The notes beneath the pieces were generated by a model. It made no database searches. It saw only the letters and a list, made by a program, of their open reading frames with translations, and was not told the DNA's origin. Positions 1 through 8,937 of a DNA stretch of 64,000 bases are shown in pieces (positions within the stretch are counted from its first letter, which is position 1; the number at the start of each line of letters is the position of its first letter). This DNA comes from an uncultured Clostridia bacterium (GTDB lineage Bacteria > Bacillota > Clostridia > Christensenellales > Borkfalkiaceae), in the NCBI GenBank assembly GCA_947589085.1, contig CANPZD010000001.1, positions 144,583-208,582 on the forward strand, read 5' to 3'. The position numbers and the translations under genes are program-made.

Positions 1-2358
1 GAATTCGATTATTCCTCCGTGCACTGCGTGTGGACGCTCAAAGAACTCGGCTATGAAGTGATCATCATCAACAACAATCCCGAGACGGTCTCGACCGATT
101 TCGACACGGCGGACAGGCTGTATTTCGAACCGCTCACGCCGGAGGACGTGCAAAACGTCATCGACGTGGAAAAACCGTACGGCGTGGTGATCACGTTTGG
201 CGGCCAGACGGCGATCAAATTGTGCGGATATCTTGCCGAAAAAGGCGTCCGGATCCTCGGCACCTGCGCAGACAGCGTGGATATGGCGGAGGACCGCGAG
301 CGTTTCGACGAACTCCTGGAAAGGTATCACATTGCGCGCCCGAAGGGACTTACGGTCATGAGCAAGGAGGAAGCCGTCCGTGCGGCTGAAATGCTCGGAT
401 ATCCCGTTTTGCTCCGTCCGTCGTACGTGATCGGCGGCCAGAATATGACGATCGCGTTTACGGAAAACGATATCTCGCGCTATATGGACGTCATTCTCGC
501 GCAGCATATCGAAAATCCCGTTCTGTGCGATAAATATCTCATGGGGAGCGAGCTGGAAGTAGACGCCATTTCGGACGGCGTCGACGTGCTCATTCCCGGC
601 ATCATGCAGCACGTGGAGCGCGCGGGCGTGCACTCCGGCGATTCGATCGCGGTGTATCCGCCGTATCATTTGTCGGATGCGATGCTCAAACGCATCGTGG
701 AAGTTTCCACGCAGCTTGCCCTCGAATTGAAAACCAAAGGGCTGATCAATATTCAGTACCTGATCTATCAGAATCAGCTTTACGTGATCGAAGTCAATCC
801 GCGCGCTTCGCGGACGATCCCGTACATATCCAAAGTGACCGGCGTTCCCATGGTGGAGCTGGCAACAAAGATCATGGCGGGCGCAAAATTAAAAAAATTG
901 GGTTACGGTACGGGGTTGTACCCGAATTCTCCCTATGTTGCCGTCAAAGTGCCCGTATTTTCCTTCGAAAAACTCAACGATGTGAATTCTCAGCTCGGCC
1001 CCGAAATGAAGTCTACGGGGGAAGTGCTCGGGATCGGCAAAACGATCGAAGAGGCGCTCTTCAAAGGGTTGGTTTCGGCGGGATTCAAGATGTGTCATCC
1101 CACGAAAGATAAACCGGTCGGGGTGTATTTTACGGTCAACGATCAGGATAAATTCGAGGTCGTCTCCATTGCGAAGAAATTTTCCGATCTCGGGTGCAGA
1201 CTGTATGCGACCGCGGGCACCGCAAAGGTGATCTCCGATCTCGGCGTGGAAGTCACGGTCGTGGAGCGGCTCAAAGCGACCAAGCAGGTCTCCAAGCTCA
1301 TGGACGAGGGCAAGATCGACTACATCGTGTATACGGGAAAAACGGATGTGGATTCGATCGCTGATTATATCGAGCTGCATCACCATGCGATCCTTTTGGG
1401 CGTTACGGTGCTCACGTCTCTCGATACCGCCACGGCGCTGTGCGATATCATCGCGAGCAAATTTACGGAGTACAATACCGAACTCGTCGATATCAACGAC
1501 CTGCGCACCAAAAAAACGGAACTGAAATTTACGAAAATGCAGTCCTGCGGCAACGATTATATCTATTTCGAAGATATGGAAGGGCGGATCACTTGTCCGG
1601 AATCGCTCGCCGTAAACTTCGTCAACCGGCACTATGGGATCGGCGGAGACGGGATCGTGCTCATCGAAAAATCGGACATTGCAGACGCGAAAATGCGGAT
1701 CTTCAACCAGGACGGCTCGGAAGGCCTCATGGCCGGCAATGCCATCCGCTGCGTTGCGAAATACCTGTATGAAAACGGCCTCGTCAAGAGCGAAACGATG
1801 CGCATCGAGACGATGAGCGGCGTCAAGGAAGTTAAGGTATTCTCCTTCGGCGGGACCGTGACGGCCGCGAGCGTCAATCTCGGGCCGGTCGAACTGCGCG
1901 GAGAGAAGATCCCGTCCGTGTGGAAGGGCGAGAGCGTGATCGCCCGTCCCATGGAGATCGACGGAAAAGAGTACGAAGTCACGCTTGTAAATCTCGGCAA
2001 TCCGCACTGCGTGATTTTCTGCGACAAAGTCGACGACGTGCCCGTCAAAACGCTCGGGCCAAAGATCGAATCCAGCAAATATTTCCCGCAGCGGACGAAT
2101 GTGGAGTTTATCCGGGTGGTAAATGCGTCCACAATCAAAATGCGCGCATGGGAGCGCGGCAACGGGGAAACGTATGCATGCGGCACGGGGGCGGCGGCTG
2201 CTGCGGTGGCTTGCGTGATCCGCGGCTTCTGCAAACGGGATACCGAGATCACGGTAAAGGCCCGCGGGGGCGATCTCACCGTGCAATATCATAACGACGG
2301 CGCCGTTACCCTTACGGGCAACGTGCAAAAGATTTACGAGGGGAAAGTGGAGTTCTGA
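1..2358 (+). CDS. carB-dapF: Carbamoyl-phosphate synthase large subunit (C-terminal half) fused to diaminopimelate epimerase; 5' end outside window
   Basis: The reading frame is open from base 1 and enters CarB at EFDYSSVHC, so roughly the first 570 residues of a normal CarB lie upstream. Window residues 1 to about 380 are the second ATP-grasp half (NNNPETVSTDFDTADRLYFEP, RPSYVIGG, EVNPRASRT) that makes carbamoyl phosphate from carbamate. Residues about 385-490 look like the MGS-type allosteric domain. With no stop codon, a complete DapF follows from about residue 508 (LKFTKMQSCGNDY) to 785. DapF interconverts LL- and meso-diaminopimelate for lysine and peptidoglycan. The second catalytic cysteine is present (YACGTGA), but the first, in the NxDGSx4CGN motif, is alanine (LMAGNAIRC, codon 1732-1734). 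Fusing a pyrimidine/arginine enzyme to a cell-wall enzyme is unusual. The two domain assignments are firm; the physiological reason is unknown. The downstream desulfurase gene begins 3 bases after the stop. Confidence 0.93.
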   Translation, partial: EFDYSSVHCVWTLKELGYEVIIINNNPETVSTDFDTADRLYFEPLTPEDVQNVIDVEKPYGVVITFGGQTAIKLCGYLAEKGVRILGTCADSVDMAEDRERFDELLERYHIARPKGLTVMSKEEAVRAAEMLGYPVLLRPSYVIGGQNMTIAFTENDISRYMDVILAQHIENPVLCDKYLMGSELEVDAISDGVDVLIPGIMQHVERAGVHSGDSIAVYPPYHLSDAMLKRIVEVSTQLALELKTKGLINIQYLIYQNQLYVIEVNPRASRTIPYISKVTGVPMVELATKIMAGAKLKKLGYGTGLYPNSPYVAVKVPVFSFEKLNDVNSQLGPEMKSTGEVLGIGKTIEEALFKGLVSAGFKMCHPTKDKPVGVYFTVNDQDKFEVVSIAKKFSDLGCRLYATAGTAKVISDLGVEVTVVERLKATKQVSKLMDEGKIDYIVYTGKTDVDSIADYIELHHHAILLGVTVLTSLDTATALCDIIASKFTEYNTELVDINDLRTKKTELKFTKMQSCGNDYIYFEDMEGRITCPESLAVNFVNRHYGIGGDGIVLIEKSDIADAKMRIFNQDGSEGLMAGNAIRCVAKYLYENGLVKSETMRIETMSGVKEVKVFSFGGTVTAASVNLGPVELRGEKIPSVWKGESVIARPMEIDGKEYEVTLVNLGNPHCVIFCDKVDDVPVKTLGPKIESSKYFPQRTNVEFIRVVNASTIKMRAWERGNGETYACGTGAAAAAVACVIRGFCKRDTEITVKARGGDLTVQYHNDGAVTLTGNVQKIYEGKVEF

Positions 2359-2361
2359 TCG

Positions 2362-3480
2362 ATGATTTATCTCGACAATGCCGCGACGACGCGTCCCGAT
2401 CCGGAAGCGTTCGATCGCGCACAGGCGTATTGCAGCGATCATTTTTACAATCCCTCCGCGCGTTACGGCGGAGGGTTTGCCGTTGCGTCCGCCGTCGGAG
2501 AGGCGCGCGAGAATCTGCTTGCGAAGATCGCCGATCCGGGGAAGTTCGAACTGATCTTTACTTCGGGCGGCACGGAGAGCGACAATCAGGCGGTCTTTTC
2601 GTGCGCCCGGCGCGGAAATGCCGTGACGACGGCAGGGGAACATGCGGCCGTCGAACGTCCCTTTTCCGCGTTGAAGAACCGCGGCGTGGAGCCTCGGTTT
2701 GCACCGCTCAATCGCGACGGAAGCGTGAACGCGGAGGCGCTCTTGTCTCTTGTCGACGAAAAAACGTCGCTTGTCTCCGTGATCCACGTAAACAATGAGA
2801 CGGGGGCGGTCAACGAGATCGCGGATCTTGCCAAACGCGTGAAGCGGAAAAATCCGCGCTGCGTCTTTCACAGCGACGGGGTGCAGGCCTTCGGAAAAAT
2901 TCCCTTTCGTCTGACTTCGGAGATCGACCTGTATTCCGTCAGCGCGCACAAGATCGGCGGCCTCAAGGGCACGGGCGCGCTCATCAAACGCAAAGAGTTG
3001 ACGCTGTCGCCCTATCTTTACGGAGGCGGACAGGAGAGCGGACTTCGCAGCGGCACGGAAAACGTATTCGGACTTCTGGATTTTGCATATGCGGCGGAAA
3101 AAAAATTCGCCGCTCTGGAGCGGGACGCGGCACGGATCCGATTGCTGCGCGAGGCGTTCTGGGCGTCTCTCGATCAGAAGATCTTTATGCGGATCTCCCC
3201 CGAAAACGGTTCGCCCTATATTCTCACGGCGTCCGCGTCGGGCACGCGCGGCGAAGTGCTTTCCCGCATGCTGTGGGATCGCGGGGTCGTGGTCGGAACG
3301 GGCAGCGCATGTTCCTCCAAACATCGTTTCAGCCGCGTGATAGCGGCCTGCGGATATCCCGAGAACGTGCTCGACGGCGTATTGCGCATCAGCTTTTCTC
3401 CGCAGACGACGGAACAAGAAGCGGAAAAAGCCGCCGCGCTCATGAACGAAGCCGCCCGTGAATTCAAGGAAAAACTATAA
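2362..3480 (+). CDS. Cysteine desulfurase (IscS/NifS family), probable sulfur donor to ThiI
   Basis: A 372-residue class V aminotransferase-fold PLP enzyme that removes sulfur from cysteine and carries it as a persulfide. Visible signatures are the N-terminal YLDNAATT, the PLP lysine in SAHKIGG (Lys197), and the mobile-loop cysteine in GTGSACSSK (Cys317) that would hold the persulfide. ThiI begins 1 base after this stop codon, the same pairing as the dedicated NifZ-ThiI pair of Bacillus. The likely job is therefore tRNA 4-thiouridine formation and possibly thiamine thiazole sulfur, not general Fe-S assembly, since no IscU/SufU scaffold is nearby. That role is inferred from context; the enzyme class is clear. 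Confidence 0.9.
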   Translation: MIYLDNAATTRPDPEAFDRAQAYCSDHFYNPSARYGGGFAVASAVGEARENLLAKIADPGKFELIFTSGGTESDNQAVFSCARRGNAVTTAGEHAAVERPFSALKNRGVEPRFAPLNRDGSVNAEALLSLVDEKTSLVSVIHVNNETGAVNEIADLAKRVKRKNPRCVFHSDGVQAFGKIPFRLTSEIDLYSVSAHKIGGLKGTGALIKRKELTLSPYLYGGGQESGLRSGTENVFGLLDFAYAAEKKFAALERDAARIRLLREAFWASLDQKIFMRISPENGSPYILTASASGTRGEVLSRMLWDRGVVVGTGSACSSKHRFSRVIAACGYPENVLDGVLRISFSPQTTEQEAEKAAALMNEAAREFKEKL

Positions 3481-3481
3481 T

Positions 3482-4633
3482 ATGGAAAAAGTCGTCATCA
3501 TCCGCTATGCGGAAATTCATCTGAAAGGAAAAAATCGCGGCTATTTCGAGCGGGTTTTTGCCGTCAATCTCGAAAAAAGCCTGAAAGGGATCCGTCACGA
3601 ACTGCACCGCACGAGCGGCAGGTGGCTCGTGGAGAAATTCGAGGAGACCCGCGCGGAAGAAATCGCAGAGCGCATTTCCAAAGTTTTCGGCGTGCATTCC
3701 TACTCCGTCGGATATCTCGTAGGGAGTTCGTTGGAAGAAATTTATGCGGGCGCCGCGCTGATTGCGCCGCGCGAGGGAACTTTCAAGGTGGAGACGCACC
3801 GCGCCTATAAAAAATATCCGCTGACTTCGATGGAATTGAGCGCGCAGATCGGCGGAAGGCTGCTGCACGAATTTCCAGCGCTTGCGGTGGATGTGCACCG
3901 GCCGCAGAACACCGTCTATATCGACGTGCGCGAAAACGGGACCGCGCTCGTGTTCGGCAGCTTTGAAGAGGGCGCGGGAGGCATGCCGGTCGGCACGTCC
4001 GGCCGGGGACTTTTGCTGATCTCCGGCGGGATCGATTCTCCCGTTGCGGGATATATGATGGCCAAGCGCGGCATGACGGTGGAGCTTCTGCATTTTCACA
4101 GCTATCCCTATACCAATGAGGGCGCAAAAGAAAAGGTCGTCGCCTTGGCGAAGATCCTGTCGCAGTATTCCCTCGTGACCGAACTCTGCACGATCCGCGT
4201 TACGAAAATTCAGGAAGAGATCCATGCAAAGTGCGCGGCGGAGCTGAACGTGACGCTTTTAAGAAGATTCATGTTCCGCATAGCCGAACGGTTCGCGTCC
4301 GAAAACGGCCTGCAATGCCTGATCACGGGAGAGAGCCTCGGGCAGGTCGCCAGCCAGACGATCGAGGGGATGACGTCGTCGAATGCGGTCGTCACGCTTC
4401 CCGTTCTGCGCCCGCTGGTCGGGTTCGATAAAGACGAGATCATTCTGCGTTCGAAAAAAATCGGCGCATACGATACGTCGATCCTTCCCTTTGAAGATTG
4501 CTGTACGGTATTTTTGCCCGAGCATCCGGCCATCAAGCCGAAGCTTGCCTATATCGAAGAAGAGGAGAGCAAGCTCGACGTCGACGCGCTTGTGGAAGAA
4601 GCGCTCGGCACGGCGGAAAGAATCACGTTTTAA
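3482..4633 (+). CDS. thiI: tRNA 4-thiouridine synthetase / sulfurtransferase ThiI
   Basis: A protein of 383 residues from the ATG at 3482 (MEKVVIIRYAEIHLKGKN). The frame is open further upstream, but this start gives the canonical ThiI N-terminus. The order is an N-terminal ferredoxin-like domain, a THUMP RNA-binding domain (about 60-165), then a PP-loop pyrophosphatase domain with SGGIDSPVA that adenylates U8 of tRNA. It lacks the C-terminal rhodanese domain of the E. coli protein, matching the short Bacillus-type form that takes persulfide sulfur from a partner desulfurase; the gene just upstream is that candidate partner. Its TAA overlaps the stop codon of the convergent PBP gene in the palindrome TTAA (4630-4633), so no separate terminator lies between them. 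Confidence 0.95.
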   Translation: MEKVVIIRYAEIHLKGKNRGYFERVFAVNLEKSLKGIRHELHRTSGRWLVEKFEETRAEEIAERISKVFGVHSYSVGYLVGSSLEEIYAGAALIAPREGTFKVETHRAYKKYPLTSMELSAQIGGRLLHEFPALAVDVHRPQNTVYIDVRENGTALVFGSFEEGAGGMPVGTSGRGLLLISGGIDSPVAGYMMAKRGMTVELLHFHSYPYTNEGAKEKVVALAKILSQYSLVTELCTIRVTKIQEEIHAKCAAELNVTLLRRFMFRIAERFASENGLQCLITGESLGQVASQTIEGMTSSNAVVTLPVLRPLVGFDKDEIILRSKKIGAYDTSILPFEDCCTVFLPEHPAIKPKLAYIEEEESKLDVDALVEEALGTAERITF

Positions 4634-6813
4634 TCATCCCACCAATTTTCCGGGAGCTGTTGCCTGCCTTCGATCCGGATGCGGGGGAGTACGACGGGCG
4701 TTCCCTCGTTTCCGTGATACACCGGTATGACGGTGTAGAGGTAGCTTTCGCCCGCACAGACGGAATTGTCGCAGATCGTTTTCTGAAATTTTCCTCGATA
4801 GACCGTGGTAATTTGACCGCGGTTTTCTCTTTTTATGATATAATCATAGTACTCTGCTTGACATAATACTATGGATACGCTCCCATTATTTACGGAAATT
4901 TTGGGCGTTTTGATGGTCGGCAGCGAATATTTGGTGCATTTTTCTTTCGGGAGCTGCGAACGCTTGAAATAGTCGTCTATCTTTTCCGTTATGGGCGCGG
5001 CGGGATCCGCAAGCACGATTTTATGGTCCGATTCGTATTCCGATCTGTCGTAAGCGATGCGTTCCACGCCGGCGGGCGGCGTAAAAGCGGAGGGCGCGGA
5101 ACGCGCGTAGAGGGCTTCCAGAATGCGCATGGCGTGGTTGGCGGGAAGTCCTCCGCCGGTCGCCCGGACGGCGGAATTGTCGGCGTTGCCCATCCATACG
5201 GCGACGACGTCCTGCGGCGTATAGGCGATCGTATAGGCGTCGAGATTGCCTTTTTTTCCTTCGGCGGTGCCCGTCTTTGCGGAGACCGGAAAGGGAAGTC
5301 CGCTGAGTTTTTTTGCGGTGCCCGTTTTCGCGGCGGTATTCAGCATATCGTTGAGTAAAAAACACGTTTCCTGCGAAAATACGCGTTTTTCGTTCGCGCC
5401 GCGTTGATAAATCAGGCGGCCCCGGCCGTCCTCGATGCGGCGGATCGTGCCGGACGGCGCATAGGTCCCTCCCTTTGCAAGGACGGCATAACCGTCTGCA
5501 AGCTGACGGAGCGTAAATCCTTCGCGCATTCCTCCGAGCGCGAGCGCAAGCGAGTAGTCCTCCCGCGGGACATGCAGGCCCATGCGTTCGAGATAAGAGG
5601 CGCCTCGTTCGATCCCCATGGAATTCAGGATCTTTACGGCGGGAATATTCACGCTGTGCGAGAGGGCGTAGCGCACGCTCATATAGGTATCGGAGGCGCC
5701 GTCGGCGTCGTCGGGGCAATAGCCCGCGAAATCCGTGCGTTCATCGAGAATGGGGGTCGCGGGACTGATATAATCTTCTTCGAGGGCGGGGCCGTATACG
5801 AGCAGAGGCTTGATCGTCGAAGCGGGGAGCCGCTTGGGCGACCCCACGGTGGAATGATACGCTTTCAGCAGATTTTCCCGGGCGCCGCGCACGGCGAGGG
5901 TGATCCCGCTCTCCGCCTGCGTCTCTTCGAGAACGCTCTGCAGCGCCGGATCGTACGCCGTGTAGACGCGCATGGAAGCCAGATAGCTTGATTTTACGTC
6001 GGGAAAGAGTTCTTCGATCTCGTCGTATACGAGCGCAAAGTACGCGTTGCCGCTCTTGGACTCCGCGGGGGCGGAAGGGAGAGGCTCGGCGAGGGCGGCG
6101 CTGTATTGCGCTTGGTCGAGATAACCCTGATCTTTCATGAGCGAAAGCACGAAATTGCGCCGCGCAAGGCATTTTTGCGGATTTTTGAAGGGGGAATAGC
6201 GGTTGGGAGATTTGACGAGCGCCGCGAGCAGCGCGCATTCGCCGGGCGTGAGCGTTTCCGGGGTTTTTCCGAAGTAGAAGCGTGCTGCGCCCGCGATCCC
6301 GAATGCGCTGTGCCCGAAATAGATGGAATTGAGATAGAGTTCCAGAATTTCCTCTTTGGAATATTTTTTTTCGAGAATGCGCGTAAGTTTGAATTCTTTG
6401 AGTTTTCGGCTGAACGTTTTTTCGCTCGTCAGGTGCGTATTTTTGATGAGCTGTTGGGAGATGGTGGAGGCGCCTTCGCGGAAGGAAAAGCTGGCGATAT
6501 TTTTCAGCGCGGCTCTTGCGATCCCGCGGAGATCGAATCCGTTGTGGTGATAAAACCGTTTATCTTCCACGGCAACGAACGCATCGGGCAAATATTCCGG
6601 AAACGCTTCGTAGGGCACGTCGGCATTGCGGTTTGCCGCTTCGATCTCCGTTCCGTTTGCGTCGAACATGCGAATGTGTTCGGTCTGCAGCGTCAATTTC
6701 TGCGGATCCAGCCGCACGCCGGCCGTCACGCCGAGGTAGGCGAAGAACGCCGCAAGCAAAAAAAGACCGAATATCGAGAGCACAATACCGAGAACGGCAA
6801 ATGTTTTTTTCAT
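4630..6813 (-). CDS. Class A penicillin-binding protein (bifunctional transglycosylase/transpeptidase, PBP1a-like)
   Basis: 727 residues. A short cytoplasmic tail and one membrane segment (about 8-30) anchor the protein. A family 51 glycosyltransferase domain follows (EDKRFYHHNGFD with catalytic Glu83, GASTISQQLIKN, RKLKEFKLT), which polymerises lipid II. The penicillin-binding transpeptidase domain has SxxK as STIK (Ser332), SxN as SVN (387), and KTG as KTGTA (about 513). A second KTGTA occurs 17 residues earlier, at about 496, where relatives usually have an SGT-type loop. An AT-rich patch near 4820-4870, coding for the C-terminal region, includes a half copy of the recurrent palindrome described elsewhere. 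The gene is monocistronic and divergent from the sirtuin operon. Confidence 0.95.
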   Translation of the reverse strand: MKKTFAVLGIVLSIFGLFLLAAFFAYLGVTAGVRLDPQKLTLQTEHIRMFDANGTEIEAANRNADVPYEAFPEYLPDAFVAVEDKRFYHHNGFDLRGIARAALKNIASFSFREGASTISQQLIKNTHLTSEKTFSRKLKEFKLTRILEKKYSKEEILELYLNSIYFGHSAFGIAGAARFYFGKTPETLTPGECALLAALVKSPNRYSPFKNPQKCLARRNFVLSLMKDQGYLDQAQYSAALAEPLPSAPAESKSGNAYFALVYDEIEELFPDVKSSYLASMRVYTAYDPALQSVLEETQAESGITLAVRGARENLLKAYHSTVGSPKRLPASTIKPLLVYGPALEEDYISPATPILDERTDFAGYCPDDADGASDTYMSVRYALSHSVNIPAVKILNSMGIERGASYLERMGLHVPREDYSLALALGGMREGFTLRQLADGYAVLAKGGTYAPSGTIRRIEDGRGRLIYQRGANEKRVFSQETCFLLNDMLNTAAKTGTAKKLSGLPFPVSAKTGTAEGKKGNLDAYTIAYTPQDVVAVWMGNADNSAVRATGGGLPANHAMRILEALYARSAPSAFTPPAGVERIAYDRSEYESDHKIVLADPAAPITEKIDDYFKRSQLPKEKCTKYSLPTIKTPKISVNNGSVSIVLCQAEYYDYIIKRENRGQITTVYRGKFQKTICDNSVCAGESYLYTVIPVYHGNEGTPVVLPRIRIEGRQQLPENWWDD

Positions 6814-6867
6814 CGGTTATAGTATTCGTCTCTTTGGAAAAAATTTTCGTGATGTCATTTTGTTTTG

Positions 6868-6896
6868 TTGAAAAATCGCCCGATCCGTGTTATAAT
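6868..6896 (+). promoter_or_regulatory. Sigma-A promoter of the sirtuin-miaB-mutSL-miaA operon
   Basis: TTGAAA at 6868-6873 and TATAAT at 6891-6896 are separated by 17 bases. The start of transcription would fall near 6903, close upstream of the GGAGG at 6905-6909 and the ATG at 6916, giving a very short leader of about 13 nt. Confidence 0.75.
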
Positions 6897-6915
6897 AAGG
6901 AATCGGAGGAGCCTT

Positions 6916-7623
6916 ATGACGTTGCAGGAACTTGTAAACGGCGCAAACCGCATCGTATTTTTCGGCGGGGCGGGCGTCTCTACGGAGAGCGGCATTCCGG
7001 ATTTCCGATCCGAAGACGGGCTTTACCGCACGGAATACGACGTTCCGCCCGAGACGATTTTGAGCGCGGACTATTTTTATGCTCATCCGAAGGAATTTTT
7101 TAAGTTTTACCGCGCCAAAATGCTGCCGCTTCGGGCGCAGCCGAACGCCGCGCATAAAAAGTTGGCCGAAATGGAGCAAAAGGGAAAGCTTTCGGCCGTC
7201 GTTACGCAGAACATCGACGGACTCCATCAGGCTGCCGGCAGCAAAAACGTATTCGAACTGCACGGGAGCATCCACAGAAACCATTGTCTCCGCTGCGGAA
7301 AAGCATATTCCGCGGAGGATATCGCGCGCTCCGAGGGCGTTCCGCGCTGCGCTTGCGGCGGAACGATCAAGCCGGACGTCGTATTGTACGGCGAGCCGCT
7401 CGACGAAGCGACGGTAGAGGGGGCGGTCCGCGCGATTTCCGGCGCCGATCTTCTCATCGTTGCGGGGACTTCGCTGACAGTCTGGCCGGCAGCCGGATTT
7501 CTGCGTTATTTTCACGTCGGTCGGCTTGTTCTGATCAACCGCGGCGAAACATATCTGGACGCAACTTGCGATCTCGTCATAAGAGAAAACGTCGGGGAGG
7601 TTTTTGCCAAGCTCATCGTATGA
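6916..7623 (+). CDS. NAD-dependent protein deacylase, Sir2 family
   Basis: 235 residues from the ATG at 6916, chosen because GGAGG lies at 6905-6909. An upstream in-frame ATG at 6865 lies inside the promoter and is rejected. Family signatures are the Rossmann-fold NAD motif GGAGVSTESGIPDFR, TQNIDGLHQ, the catalytic His in FELHGS, and a structural zinc site made by CLRCG and CACGG. Sir2 proteins remove acyl groups from lysines using NAD and release O-acyl-ADP-ribose. It is the first gene of the operon, and its stop overlaps the miaB start (ATGA at 7620-7623). Substrates cannot be inferred from sequence. Confidence 0.93.
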   Translation: MTLQELVNGANRIVFFGGAGVSTESGIPDFRSEDGLYRTEYDVPPETILSADYFYAHPKEFFKFYRAKMLPLRAQPNAAHKKLAEMEQKGKLSAVVTQNIDGLHQAAGSKNVFELHGSIHRNHCLRCGKAYSAEDIARSEGVPRCACGGTIKPDVVLYGEPLDEATVEGAVRAISGADLLIVAGTSLTVWPAAGFLRYFHVGRLVLINRGETYLDATCDLVIRENVGEVFAKLIV

Positions 7624-8924
7624 ACTATCACATCGTCACTTACGGCTGTCAGATGAATCTGCACGAGTCGGAAAAAATCGCGGGGATCCTCAAAGAAAAG
7701 GGGTATACGGAGCAATCCTCCATGGAAGAGGCGGATATCATCGTTTTTAATACCTGTTGTATCCGCGAGAATGCGGAAAACCACGCATTCGGCAACATCG
7801 GCGCGCTGAAACGGCTCAAACGGGAGAAGAAAGATCTTCTGATCGCCGTCGGCGGCTGCATGGTACAGGAAGAGGGCAAGGCGAACCTGCTCAAAGAGAA
7901 GTTTCCCTTCATCGATATTCTCTTCGGCACGCACGATCTTCCCGGATTCGGCGCGCTCATCGACGCCGCGCGCGCCCGGAAAAAAACCGTGATCTCGATC
8001 TCGGACGAGAGGCGGGAGACGGAGGACGGAATTTCTCCCGTGCGGACGAGTTATCCCAATGCGTGGGTAAACATTACATACGGCTGCAACAACTTTTGTT
8101 CGTACTGCATTGTTCCCTACGTGCGCGGGCGCGAGCGTTCGCGGAATGCGGATCGGATCCTGAACGAAGTCGCGGCGCTCATAAAAGACGGCTATAAAGA
8201 GATCACGCTTCTCGGGCAGAATGTAGATTCCTATCGCGGAGAGGACGGCACGACGTTTCCGCAGCTTCTCGACCGCGTCGCTTCTCTGGAAGGCGATTTT
8301 CGCGTGCGGTTTATGACGTCGCATCCCAAGGATTTTACGGAAGATCTCGTTGCGGTCATGAAAAAGCACCGCAAGATCTGCAAGCACCTGCATCTTCCCG
8401 TGCAGTCCGGCAACGATCGGATCCTGCGGCTCATGAACCGCCGTTATACGCGCGAAAAGTATCTTGCGGATCTTGCCGCGCTCAGGCGCGAGATCCCGGA
8501 CTGCGAGGTGACCACCGATCTCATCGTGGCGTTCCCCACGGAAACGGAGGAGGAATTTCGCGATACGCTTTCTCTCGTGGAAGAGGCGGATTTTTCGTCT
8601 GCCTTCATGTTCATCTATTCCCCCCGTAAAGGGACAAGGGCTGCGGAGATGGAGGGGAGGATCCCCGAAGAAGTCGCAAAGGATCGGATCGCCCGCTTGA
8701 TTGCGCTCGTCAATTCCAAAACGCGCGAAAAGAGCGCAAAATATGTGGGAAAGACCGTTGAAATTCTCTGCGAGGACTTCGACGAGAAGAAGAATATGTA
8801 TCTCGGGCGCGACGAATACGGCCGCATGGGGTATTTTCGCAGCGAAAGGAACAGGATCGGAGAATTCGTCAACCTGAAGATCACGGAAGCAAACGGCATT
8901 TCCCTGTACGGGGAAGCGGAATAA
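7620..8924 (+). CDS. miaB: tRNA-2-methylthio-N6-dimethylallyladenosine synthase MiaB
   Basis: 434 residues from the ATG overlapping the previous stop. The protein is a radical-SAM methylthiotransferase converting i6A37 to ms2i6A37. The N-terminal domain carries three cluster cysteines (YGCQMN, NTCCIREN, VGGCMV). The radical SAM CxxxCxxC is in YGCNNFCSYCIVPYVRG, and a C-terminal TRAM RNA-binding domain follows. The CIRENAENHAFGNIG stretch is MiaB-like and differs from RimO and MtaB. MiaA, which makes the i6A substrate, is in the same transcription unit at 13391, so both steps of the A37 modification are co-transcribed around the mismatch-repair genes. Confidence 0.95.
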   Translation: MNYHIVTYGCQMNLHESEKIAGILKEKGYTEQSSMEEADIIVFNTCCIRENAENHAFGNIGALKRLKREKKDLLIAVGGCMVQEEGKANLLKEKFPFIDILFGTHDLPGFGALIDAARARKKTVISISDERRETEDGISPVRTSYPNAWVNITYGCNNFCSYCIVPYVRGRERSRNADRILNEVAALIKDGYKEITLLGQNVDSYRGEDGTTFPQLLDRVASLEGDFRVRFMTSHPKDFTEDLVAVMKKHRKICKHLHLPVQSGNDRILRLMNRRYTREKYLADLAALRREIPDCEVTTDLIVAFPTETEEEFRDTLSLVEEADFSSAFMFIYSPRKGTRAAEMEGRIPEEVAKDRIARLIALVNSKTREKSAKYVGKTVEILCEDFDEKKNMYLGRDEYGRMGYFRSERNRIGEFVNLKITEANGISLYGEAE

Positions 8925-8937
8925 CGGAGGAAACACG

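Noticed and set aside
889..3417. 842-residue open frame on the minus strand opposite carB-dapF and the desulfurase
   Set aside because: It is antisense to two genes with clear catalytic motifs, has no recognisable domain, and reflects codon bias that suppresses stops on the opposite strand.
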